17,383 nucleotides of DNA. Source: an uncultured Christensenella sp. Its GTDB lineage: Bacteria; Bacillota; Clostridia; Christensenellales; Borkfalkiaceae. The position numbers and the translations under genes are program-made. Positions 1 to 8,454 of the stretch are shown in pieces (position 1 is the first letter of the stretch; each line of letters opens with the position of its first letter). Below the pieces are notes generated by a model, which was given only the letters and a program-made list of their open reading frames with translations, was not told the origin of the DNA and searched no databases. The DNA is taken from NCBI GenBank assembly GCA_910579585.1, contig CAJTVA010000029.1:1-17383 (forward strand). The letters run 5' to 3'.

Positions 1-35
1 TTTCTCCCCGCGGGCGGCTTTCGTTTTATTATACA

Positions 36-72
36 ACTTGTCATTCTGAACGCAGTGAAGAATCCGGCAAGT
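36..72. repeat. short inverted-repeat element, likely a dispersed intergenic repeat
   Basis: The outer arms ACTTG (36-40) and CAAGT (68-72) are perfectly complementary. So are the inner arms ATTCT (43-47) and AGAAT (59-63), with a GC-containing centre. The core resembles the 'GTCATTCTGA..GAAGAATC' sequence that I recall as a recurring intergenic repeat in many bacterial assemblies. That link is from memory and was not searched. Only one copy is seen here, in the gap downstream of the DUF4011 helicase gene. Confidence 0.5.
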
Positions 73-85
73 CAACCCTAATTCC

Positions 86-108
86 CCGTGGCACACGGAA
101 CGCCACGG
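86..108 (-). terminator. hairpin directly after the DUF4011 helicase stop codon (weak terminator candidate)
   Basis: CCGTGGC (86-92) and GCCACGG (102-108) form a 7-bp perfect stem with a 9-nt loop, starting one base past the stop codon at 109-111. No T-run follows in the minus direction. It may therefore be a 3'-end stabilising hairpin or a Rho-assisted end rather than a true intrinsic terminator. Confidence 0.35.
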
Positions 109-3100
109 TTACGCCAAAGAAATTTTGTCTGAAATACTTCTTATAAACAACCCGCGTGTCACGCCCTCGTCTATGCAACCGAAAACGAACGAAGTAAGCT
201 TATCCGACGCGCGCGGCACCTTCAACTCTTTGAACACGGCGGGTATAAGCTCGTCTGCGTACACACTGACGCGGTTCAAAAGTATGCCCTTTACAAGCGA
301 AATCACGTCGTAAGGAGTAAAGTCCACGTCCGCCGAGCGGAGGGGCGCACCCTCTTCCACCCTGTACCTGTCGAACGCGCCGAACTTGTCGGTTTTGAAG
401 TAATAGACGTTGCCCAGCATTTCCGCACTTTCGAAACCGCATTTATCGATAAGCGCACGAAGCTTCGATTCAAGCTTAACCCCGTACTTTGAAATACCGA
501 ACGCGGAAAGCGTACGCTTCATTAAAAACTGTGAAGAAATCGGCTCTTCCGCGGCAACGACCGCTTTAATAACCCGCATAACCTCGGCGTCGTTTTCGCC
601 GCTTAAAATATACGCGGGTTCAACGTCCTTTTGCTCCGACTTGGCGGCGCGGTAGGTTTTTTTGAAGCTGATCGCCGCGGGTCTGCCGTCGGCGGTAAGC
701 CTGTCTAAAAGGTCCTTTATCTTCTTTATCTCGCGCTTGGGGTTATTGAAGAAGTTAATCGCATACAGCCTGTAAACGTTCCAGTTGTTGCGCTTTAACG
801 TCTGCACCTGCATAACGGCGCGGTCTTTTACGGAAAACTGTTTCGTACCGTCGCAAAGTATTCCCAAAACGAAGTTGTGCTTGTTTTTGGGGTCGAGCAC
901 GCCGACATCTATTTTGAAGTCGGAAACGCCCACGTCGCAACGGCAATCGTATCCGTAGCAAGCCAGTTCTTCGGCAATGAATTTGCCTATGCCCTGCCTG
1001 TTCACGATAACGTCGTCGCTCTTGACGGAAATACTCGTCCTGCCCTTTTCGGCAAATTCCAAAAAGGCTTTCAACCCCGCAACCCCGCGTGAGGTCGTGC
1101 GCGCCAAATCTATCATCGAATAGCGCATTGACGAGAAAACGACCATCTCTTCCCTTGCGCGGGAAACTGCAACGTTCAACCGTCGCCAACCTCCGAACTG
1201 GTTCAAAGGTCCGAAGTTCAAAGAAATTCTGCCCAGCCTGTCGGGTCCGTAGCAGACGGAAAATAAAATCACGTCCCTCTCGTCGCCCTGAACGTTTTCA
1301 AGGTTTTTTACGAACAGCGGCTCTTCGCGCTCATACGCCGCTTCCTCCAAGCCGTATTTTGCCAGCGCTTTACTTAAAAGCTTTTCAACGTAAACCTGCT
1401 GAGGGGTAGAGAAAGTCACAATTCCCATACTCGAACGGCGCAACCTTTCGTCTTTCAGCCTGCGCACGACTTCGGCAACCAAAGCTTCCGCCTCTTCCCT
1501 GTTGCACTTTGCGCCGCCGCGCTCGTATACGCCGTTTTCGATATATTGCAGTTTTACGCGGCTATCCAGCGCGTCGGGCGAGGGATACGTGCAAAGCTTG
1601 CTGGAATAATACGTGATATTCGAAAACGCTATAAGGCTTTCGTGCTTTGAACGGTAGTGCCATATAAGGTGCTTTTCTGGTACGCCTAGGGCAAGACAGT
1701 CCTCGAGGACGCTCTCCAAATCTTCCGCTTCGGGGTGGTCGTCGTCCTGACCCGTGCCCATAAAGAACGAAGTCGGCGGCATCTGCTTGGGGTCGCCGAC
1801 GATAATCGCGCTCTTCGCCCTTGCAAGCGACGGAACGGCTTCACACGTCGGTATCTGCGACGCTTCGTCGAAAATAACTATATCGAACAGTTCGGGGTCG
1901 GCGGGAAGATACCTCGAAACCGTGCCGGGGCTCATAAGCATACACGGCGCAACAACCTTCATAAGCTCGGGGATTTCCGCGAACAGATTCCTTAGGTTCA
2001 AAGTTTTAAGGCTTCCTTTGGTCTGGCGCTGGAAGGACATAAGCTCCAACGCGAGCGGCCCCTCGGTTTCGGGCGCGGGCAGGCGCGAAATTAAATCCGC
2101 GCGTATCTTTTCGCGGGTCAGCGCGGTAAACTCTTCCAACAGCCGCGAATAGTTCGCCGCGCTTTCGTCTAAAACGTTTGCCGAAAACGCCGCAAGGCTC
2201 TCGTCCGCGGGAATATTCGTCTGTATAAAATTCCTGTAAACGTTCTTGCGGAAAGACGACAAAATGAGCTTACCCGAAATTTTGCCGCTTTCCATCGCGT
2301 CGGTTATAAACGATAGCCCGCTTTCGGAAAGCTTCTTCGCGGTCGATTTGTACATACACCAGGCGGGCAGCATATCGATGTTGTCGATAAGCGAAGTGCA
2401 CTTTGCGGTGTAGGTTTCGAATATGTCCGCATCCGCGTAGGCGGTTTTGTCGGCTTTTATAAGCTTGGTGAAGTAGTCCGCGCTTCTCACAAGCGAAGTC
2501 GCCGACGAAATAAGCCCCGTAATAAGCGGTTTCAAAGTGCCCGAAACGGAAGCCACGCACACGCTGTTAAAGACGTCCGCATTATAGTCCATAAACGTCT
2601 GCGCGCAAAGTGCGTGCAACTCGTACAGGGGTTTTAAAAACTCCTCACGCTTCTTCTCGTTTATTCCGCCGAACCCGACGAAGTTCTGCGAAAGGTTGGT
2701 GTTGGTTAAAATCCGCTCCTTCGCTTTTTCTATTTCAAGGGCGCGCTTTATCCATTCCGTCTCGTCCTTTTCCTTGACGGGCGCCGAAGCACAGCGGTTT
2801 ATCCTTTTAATAACCGCAAGCAGCGTGCGGGAAGAACGGTAATTCTCGCCCCAATTGTCCAGCTCTTTTTCAATCTCGCCCGAAAACTTTTCTATGTCGG
2901 GCAGAACCTTGAAATGCTTTGACCAGTGCTTGCACTCGCTGTCGTAACGTATATTCGCGTTGTAGAATTTATAAAACGCTTCATCGTCGCACCCGAAGAA
3001 TTTGTTCAGGGTGCCGTCGCGAAGAACTCCCGCAATCTTCAAAAGATTTTCAAGCTTCGCACGGGTGAACTTACTCGTCTTTTGCTTGAACGTATCGAGG

Positions 3101-5730
3101 AAAAGTCCTAGATAATTTTTAAGGTGCTTAATCTCCGCCAAAAGCACTTCGGCGGCACATACTACCGCACGTTTGGCGTTTTCGTCGCACTCCGTCAGCC
3201 TGACTTCCGAGAAAGGCGAACGGTACACGCCGCCGCACTCCTTTGCCGCCGCCTGCGCCGTAGAAAGCATATGCTCGTAGTCTTCAAGCTTCTGCTTTGT
3301 AAGCGAATCGTAGAACGTGCTTTCGATATTCATAAGCTCGGGCGCGGACTTGTTTTGAAGGTAATAAACGATTCCCTCGTACACGCTCAGCCCCAGCCGC
3401 CTTTTCTTATGCAGTGCGTCGAGGGGCGCGCGGAGAGTTCCGCGAACGTCCTTTATCCTTGCGCACGCGTCCGTGAACTTTTCGCAGTCCGTATCCGAAG
3501 CGAGAAGCAGTGTAGTTTCGATATTTTTTATGATTTCCGACTTGTCCGCCGACTTGCCCGAATGAAGTTCGAGGCAGAAATCGCCGATTCCTATATCAGA
3601 AAGCCGCTTTTTTACGACCTGAAGCGCGGCTTGCTTCTGTGCAACGAATAAAACGCGCTTGCCCTTGTCGACCGCGTTAGCGATAATATTCGTTATGGTC
3701 TGGCTCTTGCCCGTTCCCGGGGGGCCGTGTAAAACGAACGTCGTGCCCTTCGCCGATTCCGCGACTGCCGCGTACTGCGCACTGTCGCAGGCGAGCGGGG
3801 TTAAAACCGCGCCCGGCTCGGCGTCGTCCTCCGAAACAGCTTGAAGCTTGTTGTCGGAAAGGCGGTTGGTATTCGTCATCAGCGAAGATATAAGCGGGTT
3901 TTTGGACAGGCTTTTTATATTGTTTTTAACGTCCGCCCACATAGCGTACCGCGCGAAAGTAAATTGGGAAAGATAAACGTCCTCGTAGACCATCCATCCC
4001 TTCATATTAGCCGTCTTAGCACGGAATACCGCAATAATTTCCTTTGGCGAAAGTCCCTTCCCGTCCACGCCGCGCACGTCTATGCCGAAGCTCTGTTTCA
4101 AAAATTCGAGAAGGGTAGTATTAACTTCGTACTCCTCGCCGGCTTCGAGCGAAACGCCCTGCGTTTTCATTCTTTTCAGGGTAACGGGCAAAAGCGCAAT
4201 GGGCGCGTATTTGTCGTCGCGGTCGCCCTCGTTCCGCCACTTCAAAAAGCCCAGGGCAAGATAAAGGGTGTTCGCGCCCGCTTCTTCCTCTGCGGCGCGC
4301 GACTTTCTGATAAGCATCGTAGCCGTCTCCGCAAGGTAGTCGGGCGAAGCGATACAGCGTATCTTGCCGCTCTTCATCTCTATTTCTATAAGCTCCGCCA
4401 TACTCTTTACGGACTTGCTTTCACCGAAATGCACCGCGTCGGACAGTGGCGTGGAATTTGCAAACAGCGTAAACTTGCCTTTCGTTTCGATTTTTTCGCA
4501 GAAAGACGAAAGGTCGGCGCAAAGAATATGCAGACTGTCGCGCGTGTAACGGAAGTTTAATAGGTTGTTTTTTAAAGACAAATCCAAAAGTCGGCGCTGC
4601 CAGGTCGTCTCCTTGGAAACGTTCTTGTCGTACTCGAACTTGCCCGCGTCGATAACGTCGGTCGGCTTTTCGTCGAAAGAAAACTGCTTGTCCGCAAGAA
4701 GTTCGTAGCCCTGCGCCGTCTTTATTTTCAGCGGAGTAGGGAAAAGCCCCCCTATTCTGCAACGCTTTATATCTATGCAGACTTCCAAATCGCCCTTCTG
4801 AAGCTTTTCGCGCGCGTGCGCCTCGCTCGTCGAATAGCTTGCGTTTCTGTGCGCGAACAAATCTTCTATATCGAAAAGCGTGAGGTTGTTCACACCCTCG
4901 TAAACATACTTTTCAATAAGCTGCATATCGTCCTCGTAGGGGGAGGAAAAACAGCTTTCATACAGCCATACGCCCGCACATATCCTCGATTTACCGACAA
5001 CTATGACGGGGTTTAACTTCGTCGCTTCGAAGCAGCTTGCCGCAAGAAGCGCAAGCTCCAACGGGGTCGCAACCTTGTTTTTTATGACGTCCGCAACTTC
5101 GCCCACAAAGTTCAACGACGACAAATCGCTCTCCTCTCCGCGGTCGATATTAAGCCGCCTTATCGCCGCGAAAACTGCGGCGACGGCGTTTCTTACTCCG
5201 TTCTTGTCGGTGCCCGCATAGCCCGCGAATTCCGAAGAATAGCCCCAGGTTTTAAGTTGCAAACCCGCCTCGGCAAGAATTTTCTGGCAGTCGGCAAGTT
5301 TCGGGCGGACGAAAGTCGCAAGCGTTTCCGCGTTGCCAGAAAGCCCGCTCCAACAGTTTATAGGAAGCGCCTGAACGTCCGCTTCCAGCGAGCAGACAAG
5401 GCTGTTCCCGCAAAGAATCCTGACCTGAACCGTGCAATTTTCGGGCTCCTCTATTTCCGCAAGGTACTTAGGGTTAAGAACGTTTTGCGGAATTATCTCC
5501 ACACTGCTCTCGTGCGGAATTTCTTCAACGTGCACTTCGGTCGGCAAAATAAGCGCGTTAGAGCCGCTGACGGCAACTGTAACGTCCTTCGCGCTTTCCG
5601 TATCGCGGTTAAAAACTTTAAAGGACGTAAAAAGGGGCAACCTGCAATAGTAGGTCGCATACGAAGCGGTATTAAGCAGTTCGCCCTCAATCTCGAAAAT
5701 ATCTACGGGCTTTTTTGATTTAGTAGCCAT
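109..5730 (-). CDS. giant DUF4011 / SF1 helicase / Vsr-like nuclease / DUF3320 protein (Hhe-type defence candidate)
   Basis: This 1873-residue protein has the following order of parts. A beta-rich N-terminal region (about 30-125) comes first, then a transglutaminase-like fold (about 126-270). The DUF4011 signature WQRRLLDLSLKNNLLNF lies near 377. The SF1 helicase core has Walker A GPPGTGKS (about 669-677), Walker B DEAS (about 1288), GDPKQMPPT, HYRSKHE, NVQGDERD and NVAVSRARE. A Vsr/PD-(D/E)XK-like domain (about 1560-1680) contains FKIDVGVLDP and LGILCDG. DUF3320 lies near 1715-1770, followed by a short C-terminal repeat of that type. As I recall, the DUF4011-helicase-Vsr architecture has been reported as an antiphage gene named Hhe; the role here is inferred. 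The transglutaminase-like Cys and His positions read Pro (ATPLE) and Arg (KSRICAG), so that fold is probably non-catalytic. The nuclease has Leu where many relatives have Glu (GIECDG). The start is supported by GAGG about 7 nt upstream and by an own promoter. Confidence 0.88.
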   Translation of the reverse strand: MATKSKKPVDIFEIEGELLNTASYATYYCRLPLFTSFKVFNRDTESAKDVTVAVSGSNALILPTEVHVEEIPHESSVEIIPQNVLNPKYLAEIEEPENCTVQVRILCGNSLVCSLEADVQALPINCWSGLSGNAETLATFVRPKLADCQKILAEAGLQLKTWGYSSEFAGYAGTDKNGVRNAVAAVFAAIRRLNIDRGEESDLSSLNFVGEVADVIKNKVATPLELALLAASCFEATKLNPVIVVGKSRICAGVWLYESCFSSPYEDDMQLIEKYVYEGVNNLTLFDIEDLFAHRNASYSTSEAHAREKLQKGDLEVCIDIKRCRIGGLFPTPLKIKTAQGYELLADKQFSFDEKPTDVIDAGKFEYDKNVSKETTWQRRLLDLSLKNNLLNFRYTRDSLHILCADLSSFCEKIETKGKFTLFANSTPLSDAVHFGESKSVKSMAELIEIEMKSGKIRCIASPDYLAETATMLIRKSRAAEEEAGANTLYLALGFLKWRNEGDRDDKYAPIALLPVTLKRMKTQGVSLEAGEEYEVNTTLLEFLKQSFGIDVRGVDGKGLSPKEIIAVFRAKTANMKGWMVYEDVYLSQFTFARYAMWADVKNNIKSLSKNPLISSLMTNTNRLSDNKLQAVSEDDAEPGAVLTPLACDSAQYAAVAESAKGTTFVLHGPPGTGKSQTITNIIANAVDKGKRVLFVAQKQAALQVVKKRLSDIGIGDFCLELHSGKSADKSEIIKNIETTLLLASDTDCEKFTDACARIKDVRGTLRAPLDALHKKRRLGLSVYEGIVYYLQNKSAPELMNIESTFYDSLTKQKLEDYEHMLSTAQAAAKECGGVYRSPFSEVRLTECDENAKRAVVCAAEVLLAEIKHLKNYLGLFLDTFKQKTSKFTRAKLENLLKIAGVLRDGTLNKFFGCDDEAFYKFYNANIRYDSECKHWSKHFKVLPDIEKFSGEIEKELDNWGENYRSSRTLLAVIKRINRCASAPVKEKDETEWIKRALEIEKAKERILTNTNLSQNFVGFGGINEKKREEFLKPLYELHALCAQTFMDYNADVFNSVCVASVSGTLKPLITGLISSATSLVRSADYFTKLIKADKTAYADADIFETYTAKCTSLIDNIDMLPAWCMYKSTAKKLSESGLSFITDAMESGKISGKLILSSFRKNVYRNFIQTNIPADESLAAFSANVLDESAANYSRLLEEFTALTREKIRADLISRLPAPETEGPLALELMSFQRQTKGSLKTLNLRNLFAEIPELMKVVAPCMLMSPGTVSRYLPADPELFDIVIFDEASQIPTCEAVPSLARAKSAIIVGDPKQMPPTSFFMGTGQDDDHPEAEDLESVLEDCLALGVPEKHLIWHYRSKHESLIAFSNITYYSSKLCTYPSPDALDSRVKLQYIENGVYERGGAKCNREEAEALVAEVVRRLKDERLRRSSMGIVTFSTPQQVYVEKLLSKALAKYGLEEAAYEREEPLFVKNLENVQGDERDVILFSVCYGPDRLGRISLNFGPLNQFGGWRRLNVAVSRAREEMVVFSSMRYSMIDLARTTSRGVAGLKAFLEFAEKGRTSISVKSDDVIVNRQGIGKFIAEELACYGYDCRCDVGVSDFKIDVGVLDPKNKHNFVLGILCDGTKQFSVKDRAVMQVQTLKRNNWNVYRLYAINFFNNPKREIKKIKDLLDRLTADGRPAAISFKKTYRAAKSEQKDVEPAYILSGENDAEVMRVIKAVVAAEEPISSQFLMKRTLSAFGISKYGVKLESKLRALIDKCGFESAEMLGNVYYFKTDKFGAFDRYRVEEGAPLRSADVDFTPYDVISLVKGILLNRVSVYADELIPAVFKELKVPRASDKLTSFVFGCIDEGVTRGLFIRSISDKISLA

Positions 5731-5779
5731 ATATGCCTCACTTTCCGCACTTTTTCGGTTTGTTCAGTCTTTTTTACCC

Positions 5780-5808
5780 ATTATACCATAACAGGCAAAA
5801 AGTGGCAA
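5780..5808 (-). promoter_or_regulatory. sigma-A promoter of the DUF4011 helicase gene
   Basis: On the minus strand, TTGCCA (5803-5808) and TATAAT (5780-5785) are 17 bp apart, with a TGG extension before the -10 box. Expected transcription start is near 5773, giving a leader of about 43 nt before the ATG at 5730. The GAGG ribosome binding site lies inside this leader. Confidence 0.75.
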
Positions 5809-5829
5809 GTAACTTTAATGATTATTGCC
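5797..5829 (-). terminator. weak intrinsic terminator of the HelD-like gene, overlapping the next gene's -35 box
   Basis: Reading the minus strand, GGCAATAA (5829-5822) pairs with TTA-C-TTGCC (5812-5804) around one bulged base. A run of five T (5801-5797) follows two bases later. It lies about 30 nt past the stop of the upstream helicase gene. The 3' arm overlaps the -35 hexamer (5803-5808) of the downstream promoter. Confidence 0.4.
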
Positions 5830-5858
5830 TTTAACTTTGCGCTTAAACGCGAACACGG

Positions 5859-8231
5859 CTAATGCGCAATAATTGCAAGCTCTTTCAGCGCACGGGTATA
5901 TGCAATGTACTTTTCGTTGTCCGTCATACCCTCGTCGGCTACGGCAACCGCGGTAAATTCCAGCCCTTTGCTTTCGTAAACGGTCATAATGTTTATTTTA
6001 GTCTTTGAAATTTTTCCCGTTTCGCTTATTCGGTTATAACTCTTCCTGTTATATATTTCAATAGATTGCCCCCCGCATATCACGGCTTTAAGCCCGTTTT
6101 TCGCGGAAAGCCAAGCCGTGACCGAGCGGGCGGGGATAACCTCTACCCCGCTCGCCTCGAAGCCAATCGACTGCATAGCAATACCTAGATTTTCAGCGAC
6201 GAACTCCACTATCTGCGTGGTGTTGCGATAGTTTAAATTCAGATTATAAATCTCATATCCCAGCTCCGCCCAGTCTTTAATACCCCGAAAGCCCGTAATA
6301 TTCTGTTTCAGGTCGCCGAAGATATTGAACGCCGCGCGGTCGTTTACCGCCCTTAAAACCTTGTATTCGGCGGCGGAAACGTCCTGTGCCTCGTCCACGA
6401 ACACGAAAGAGTATTTCGGCGAAAGGTCGAACCCAAGTTTCACAAGAATAAGGCACAGCGCAAACAGGTCGCACTTCGTCATAGGTTTTGCGGGCGCACG
6501 GTATTTCACCTTGGCTTTCTTCGCCGTTTCTTTATAGAAAAATCTTAAAATATCAACCGTGTTTTCACACTTGCCGATTGATACAAGATAGCTTTCGCTC
6601 CTTAAAACGTCGGCAAAATCGTGAACGGTCGAAAAACCGTTCAAAATGCGTTCAACGGCACATATTACGGCACCAATCTCAGTTTTCAGTTGCTCGCGCT
6701 TAGAAATTGCTTCCAAGTAAGTCAGCGTTTCCCCCTCCGCTGTCTTTATTTTATAGCGCTTATAATCGGCAATTTCCTTGTCCACCGACGCGTCAAGTCG
6801 GTTCAAGTCGTCCAGCGCGGCAAGGCAGATATTCCTCGAATACCGCCTTATGAATTTTATCGATTTATAGAACGAAAGAAACTGCTTATAAAAATAAGCG
6901 TAGCCTTTCATTCTTTCGTCGCCGTCCACCAGGTTTAAAAATTCGTGAACGTCCAGAACGCAGTTGAACATATATCTGAACTGCTTCGTATAGTACAGCC
7001 CGCCGTCCTTCTTTTCCTTAATCTCGCCAAGCACACAGCGGCGAATCCTTATCGACGAATTTTTAATTTTTTCGTATAAATCAATCTGCTCTTTTAATAC
7101 GGCGGCAACCTCCTCCGCCACCTCTTTGCACTCGCTCGACGCGAAAAGCCCGTAAACCCCGTCGAAAACTTTCGCAAGCTTTTTTTCCAAATCGGCTTCG
7201 AACGCGGACGAATAGATATAGCGCGCGTACTCCTCCGCCATATCCGCATTCAGGTCGACTTTCCCGGACAAATCCGCGCCGACGCTTTTTAAAAGCTTCA
7301 AAAAATAGTTGTCCAGGGTGCTGGTCTTTACCTTTTCCAGCTCCAACACTGCGGACAGCTCGTCAATGAACGCATTGAAAGAATCGGACGGCGTCACCAC
7401 CATAACGTCGGTCGGGCGAACCGACTCGTTATTATACATAATGTAGGAAAGGCGGTGCAAAAGTATCATAGTTTTGCCGCTGCCCGCCACGCCTTGCAGA
7501 ACGAACTCGTCCTTTTCGGGCAGGGTTATTATGTCGAACTGCTTCTCCTGTATGGTCTGAATTATGTCGGTTATTTCCTGCTTTTCTTTTCTCGTGCGCA
7601 GAATTTCTTTTAAAAACGGGTCGAAGACAAGCGCCTCGTCCCTGCCGCCTATCTCTTCTTTGGAAAGGTAATCCGAAAGGGAAAGATATTCGTTTTTGAA
7701 ATCCATCACCTTACCGTTTTTGGTTTGCAGAGAACGGCGCAATACAAGCTTGTAGTTATACTCGTTTATCGTGAACGACGTGCGGCTTTTCTGATAATAT
7801 TTCTGAGCAAGCGGAGCGCGCCAATCTAAAATTTCCAGTCCCTCGTTGCCGTGCTTGCCGATATAATAGCTGTTATAGCCCTCCTTATCGTCGGTCAGGT
7901 CCATACGCGCAAAATACGGCTCGTCGAAAAAGGGCTTGTATTCCTTGATTTTGGCTTTCAGCGCGGAAATTTCGGAGTTCAGCTCCAAAACCCGACGGTA
8001 TTTTTCGGCGTTGTAGTCCCCGCCCGATAAAAGCCCCTCTTTCTCCGTCCGCGCCGCCGTCAGCTTGTTTTTGTGCTTTAAAATGTACAGAACGCGCAGA
8101 AGCGACATAACAGCCTGAATATGCGCGTTTTCTTCGCAAAGCTGTTTGTCTGCGTCAAGCAAGTCCAAAAAATAATCTTCAGTGGGTTCTTTTTTTGGGT
8201 TGATTAAGTTTTTAAGCTCTTGAACGTTCAT
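5859..8231 (-). CDS. HelD-like SF1 helicase (RNA polymerase recycling ATPase family)
   Basis: Counted from the start chosen here the protein has 790 residues, close to Bacillus HelD (about 770). The N-terminus is charged and predicted coiled coil (about 25-95). It is followed by the HelD-type block PYFARMDL, YYIGKHG and ILDWRAPLAQKYY. Then come Walker A GVAGSGKT (247-254), Walker B FVDEAQD (about 613), IFGDLKQN, NLNYRNT, ESKGLEF and a motif VI-like AYTRAL at the C-terminus. HelD proteins push two arms into RNA polymerase to strip it from nucleic acid, and are driven by ATP. That role is taken from the family. A start at 8249 (MIYLNL..) is possible in frame, but it lies inside the -10 region of the promoter at 8240-8268. 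The ATG at 8231 sits at the predicted transcription start. Neither has a convincing ribosome binding site. A general UvrD-like DNA helicase is the alternative. Confidence 0.82.
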   Translation of the reverse strand: MNVQELKNLINPKKEPTEDYFLDLLDADKQLCEENAHIQAVMSLLRVLYILKHKNKLTAARTEKEGLLSGGDYNAEKYRRVLELNSEISALKAKIKEYKPFFDEPYFARMDLTDDKEGYNSYYIGKHGNEGLEILDWRAPLAQKYYQKSRTSFTINEYNYKLVLRRSLQTKNGKVMDFKNEYLSLSDYLSKEEIGGRDEALVFDPFLKEILRTRKEKQEITDIIQTIQEKQFDIITLPEKDEFVLQGVAGSGKTMILLHRLSYIMYNNESVRPTDVMVVTPSDSFNAFIDELSAVLELEKVKTSTLDNYFLKLLKSVGADLSGKVDLNADMAEEYARYIYSSAFEADLEKKLAKVFDGVYGLFASSECKEVAEEVAAVLKEQIDLYEKIKNSSIRIRRCVLGEIKEKKDGGLYYTKQFRYMFNCVLDVHEFLNLVDGDERMKGYAYFYKQFLSFYKSIKFIRRYSRNICLAALDDLNRLDASVDKEIADYKRYKIKTAEGETLTYLEAISKREQLKTEIGAVICAVERILNGFSTVHDFADVLRSESYLVSIGKCENTVDILRFFYKETAKKAKVKYRAPAKPMTKCDLFALCLILVKLGFDLSPKYSFVFVDEAQDVSAAEYKVLRAVNDRAAFNIFGDLKQNITGFRGIKDWAELGYEIYNLNLNYRNTTQIVEFVAENLGIAMQSIGFEASGVEVIPARSVTAWLSAKNGLKAVICGGQSIEIYNRKSYNRISETGKISKTKINIMTVYESKGLEFTAVAVADEGMTDNEKYIAYTRALKELAIIAH

Positions 8232-8239
8232 TAAATTTA

Positions 8240-8268
8240 AGTATATCATAAACGTTCCGTTTAATCAA
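8240..8268 (-). promoter_or_regulatory. promoter of the HelD-like gene, predicted leaderless start
   Basis: On the minus strand, TTGATT (8263-8268) and TATACT (8240-8245) are 17 bp apart. Transcription would begin near 8231-8234, that is at the ATG at 8231. The in-frame ATG at 8249 would lie upstream of the RNA. The -35 box is inside one copy of the 21-bp direct repeat. Confidence 0.6.
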
Positions 8269-8338
8269 GTATCTTAATTACATTTGCGTAGCACGGCTAA
8301 TCCGCAAATCAACTTTTACGTTCCGTTTAATCAAGTAT
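8252..8338. repeat. 21-bp direct repeats, 66-bp period, in the divergent promoter region
   Basis: Positions 8252-8272 and 8318-8338 are identical over 21 bp (ACGTTCCGTTTAATC..AAGTAT). The following sequence also partly matches: GCGTAGCAC and then CTAA recur, at 8286-8300 and 8352-8367. This suggests an imperfect tandem duplication of about 66 bp. Each unit carries a small hairpin around GCGTAGCAC. In the first unit, ATTTGCG (8282-8288) pairs with CGCAAAT (8303-8309) and TAGC with GCTA. Confidence 0.75.
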
Positions 8339-8382
8339 ATTATTTTCCTTAGCGTAGCACCCGCTAACCACTTGTCAAACAT

Positions 8383-8411
8383 AGCCGCCCGCGCTACCCG
8401 CGCGGGCGGCT
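8383..8411. repeat. GC-rich perfect hairpin between divergent genes
   Basis: AGCCGCCCGCG (8383-8393) and CGCGGGCGGCT (8401-8411) form an 11-bp perfect stem with a 7-nt loop. No T-run follows on either strand, so it is not a standard terminator. It ends 8 bp before the -35 box of the plus-strand lipoprotein gene. The 12-mer CGCGGGCGGCTT at 8401-8412 recurs at 9-20. Confidence 0.65.
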
Positions 8412-8419
8412 TCAAATAC

Positions 8420-8448
8420 TTGCAAAAATTGCATTCAGGTATTATTAT
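8420..8448 (+). promoter_or_regulatory. promoter of the DUF4874/DUF4832 lipoprotein gene, predicted leaderless start
   Basis: TTGCAA (8420-8425) and TATTAT (8443-8448) are 17 bp apart. The predicted start of transcription is about 8455, which is the A of the ATG. An alternative -10, TATACT (8446-8451), would have a 20-bp spacer. No ribosome binding site fits in the few bases before the ATG. Confidence 0.55.
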
Positions 8449-8454
8449 ACTTTT

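Noticed and set aside
3124..4560. Long plus-strand open frames (175 and 239 codons) opposite the DUF4011 helicase
   Set aside because: They are antisense shadows of a strongly supported gene. They have low-complexity, Arg-rich products and no family motifs or ribosome binding sites.
8252..8338. CRISPR array
   Set aside because: There are only two repeat copies, with related rather than unique sequence between them, and no cas genes.
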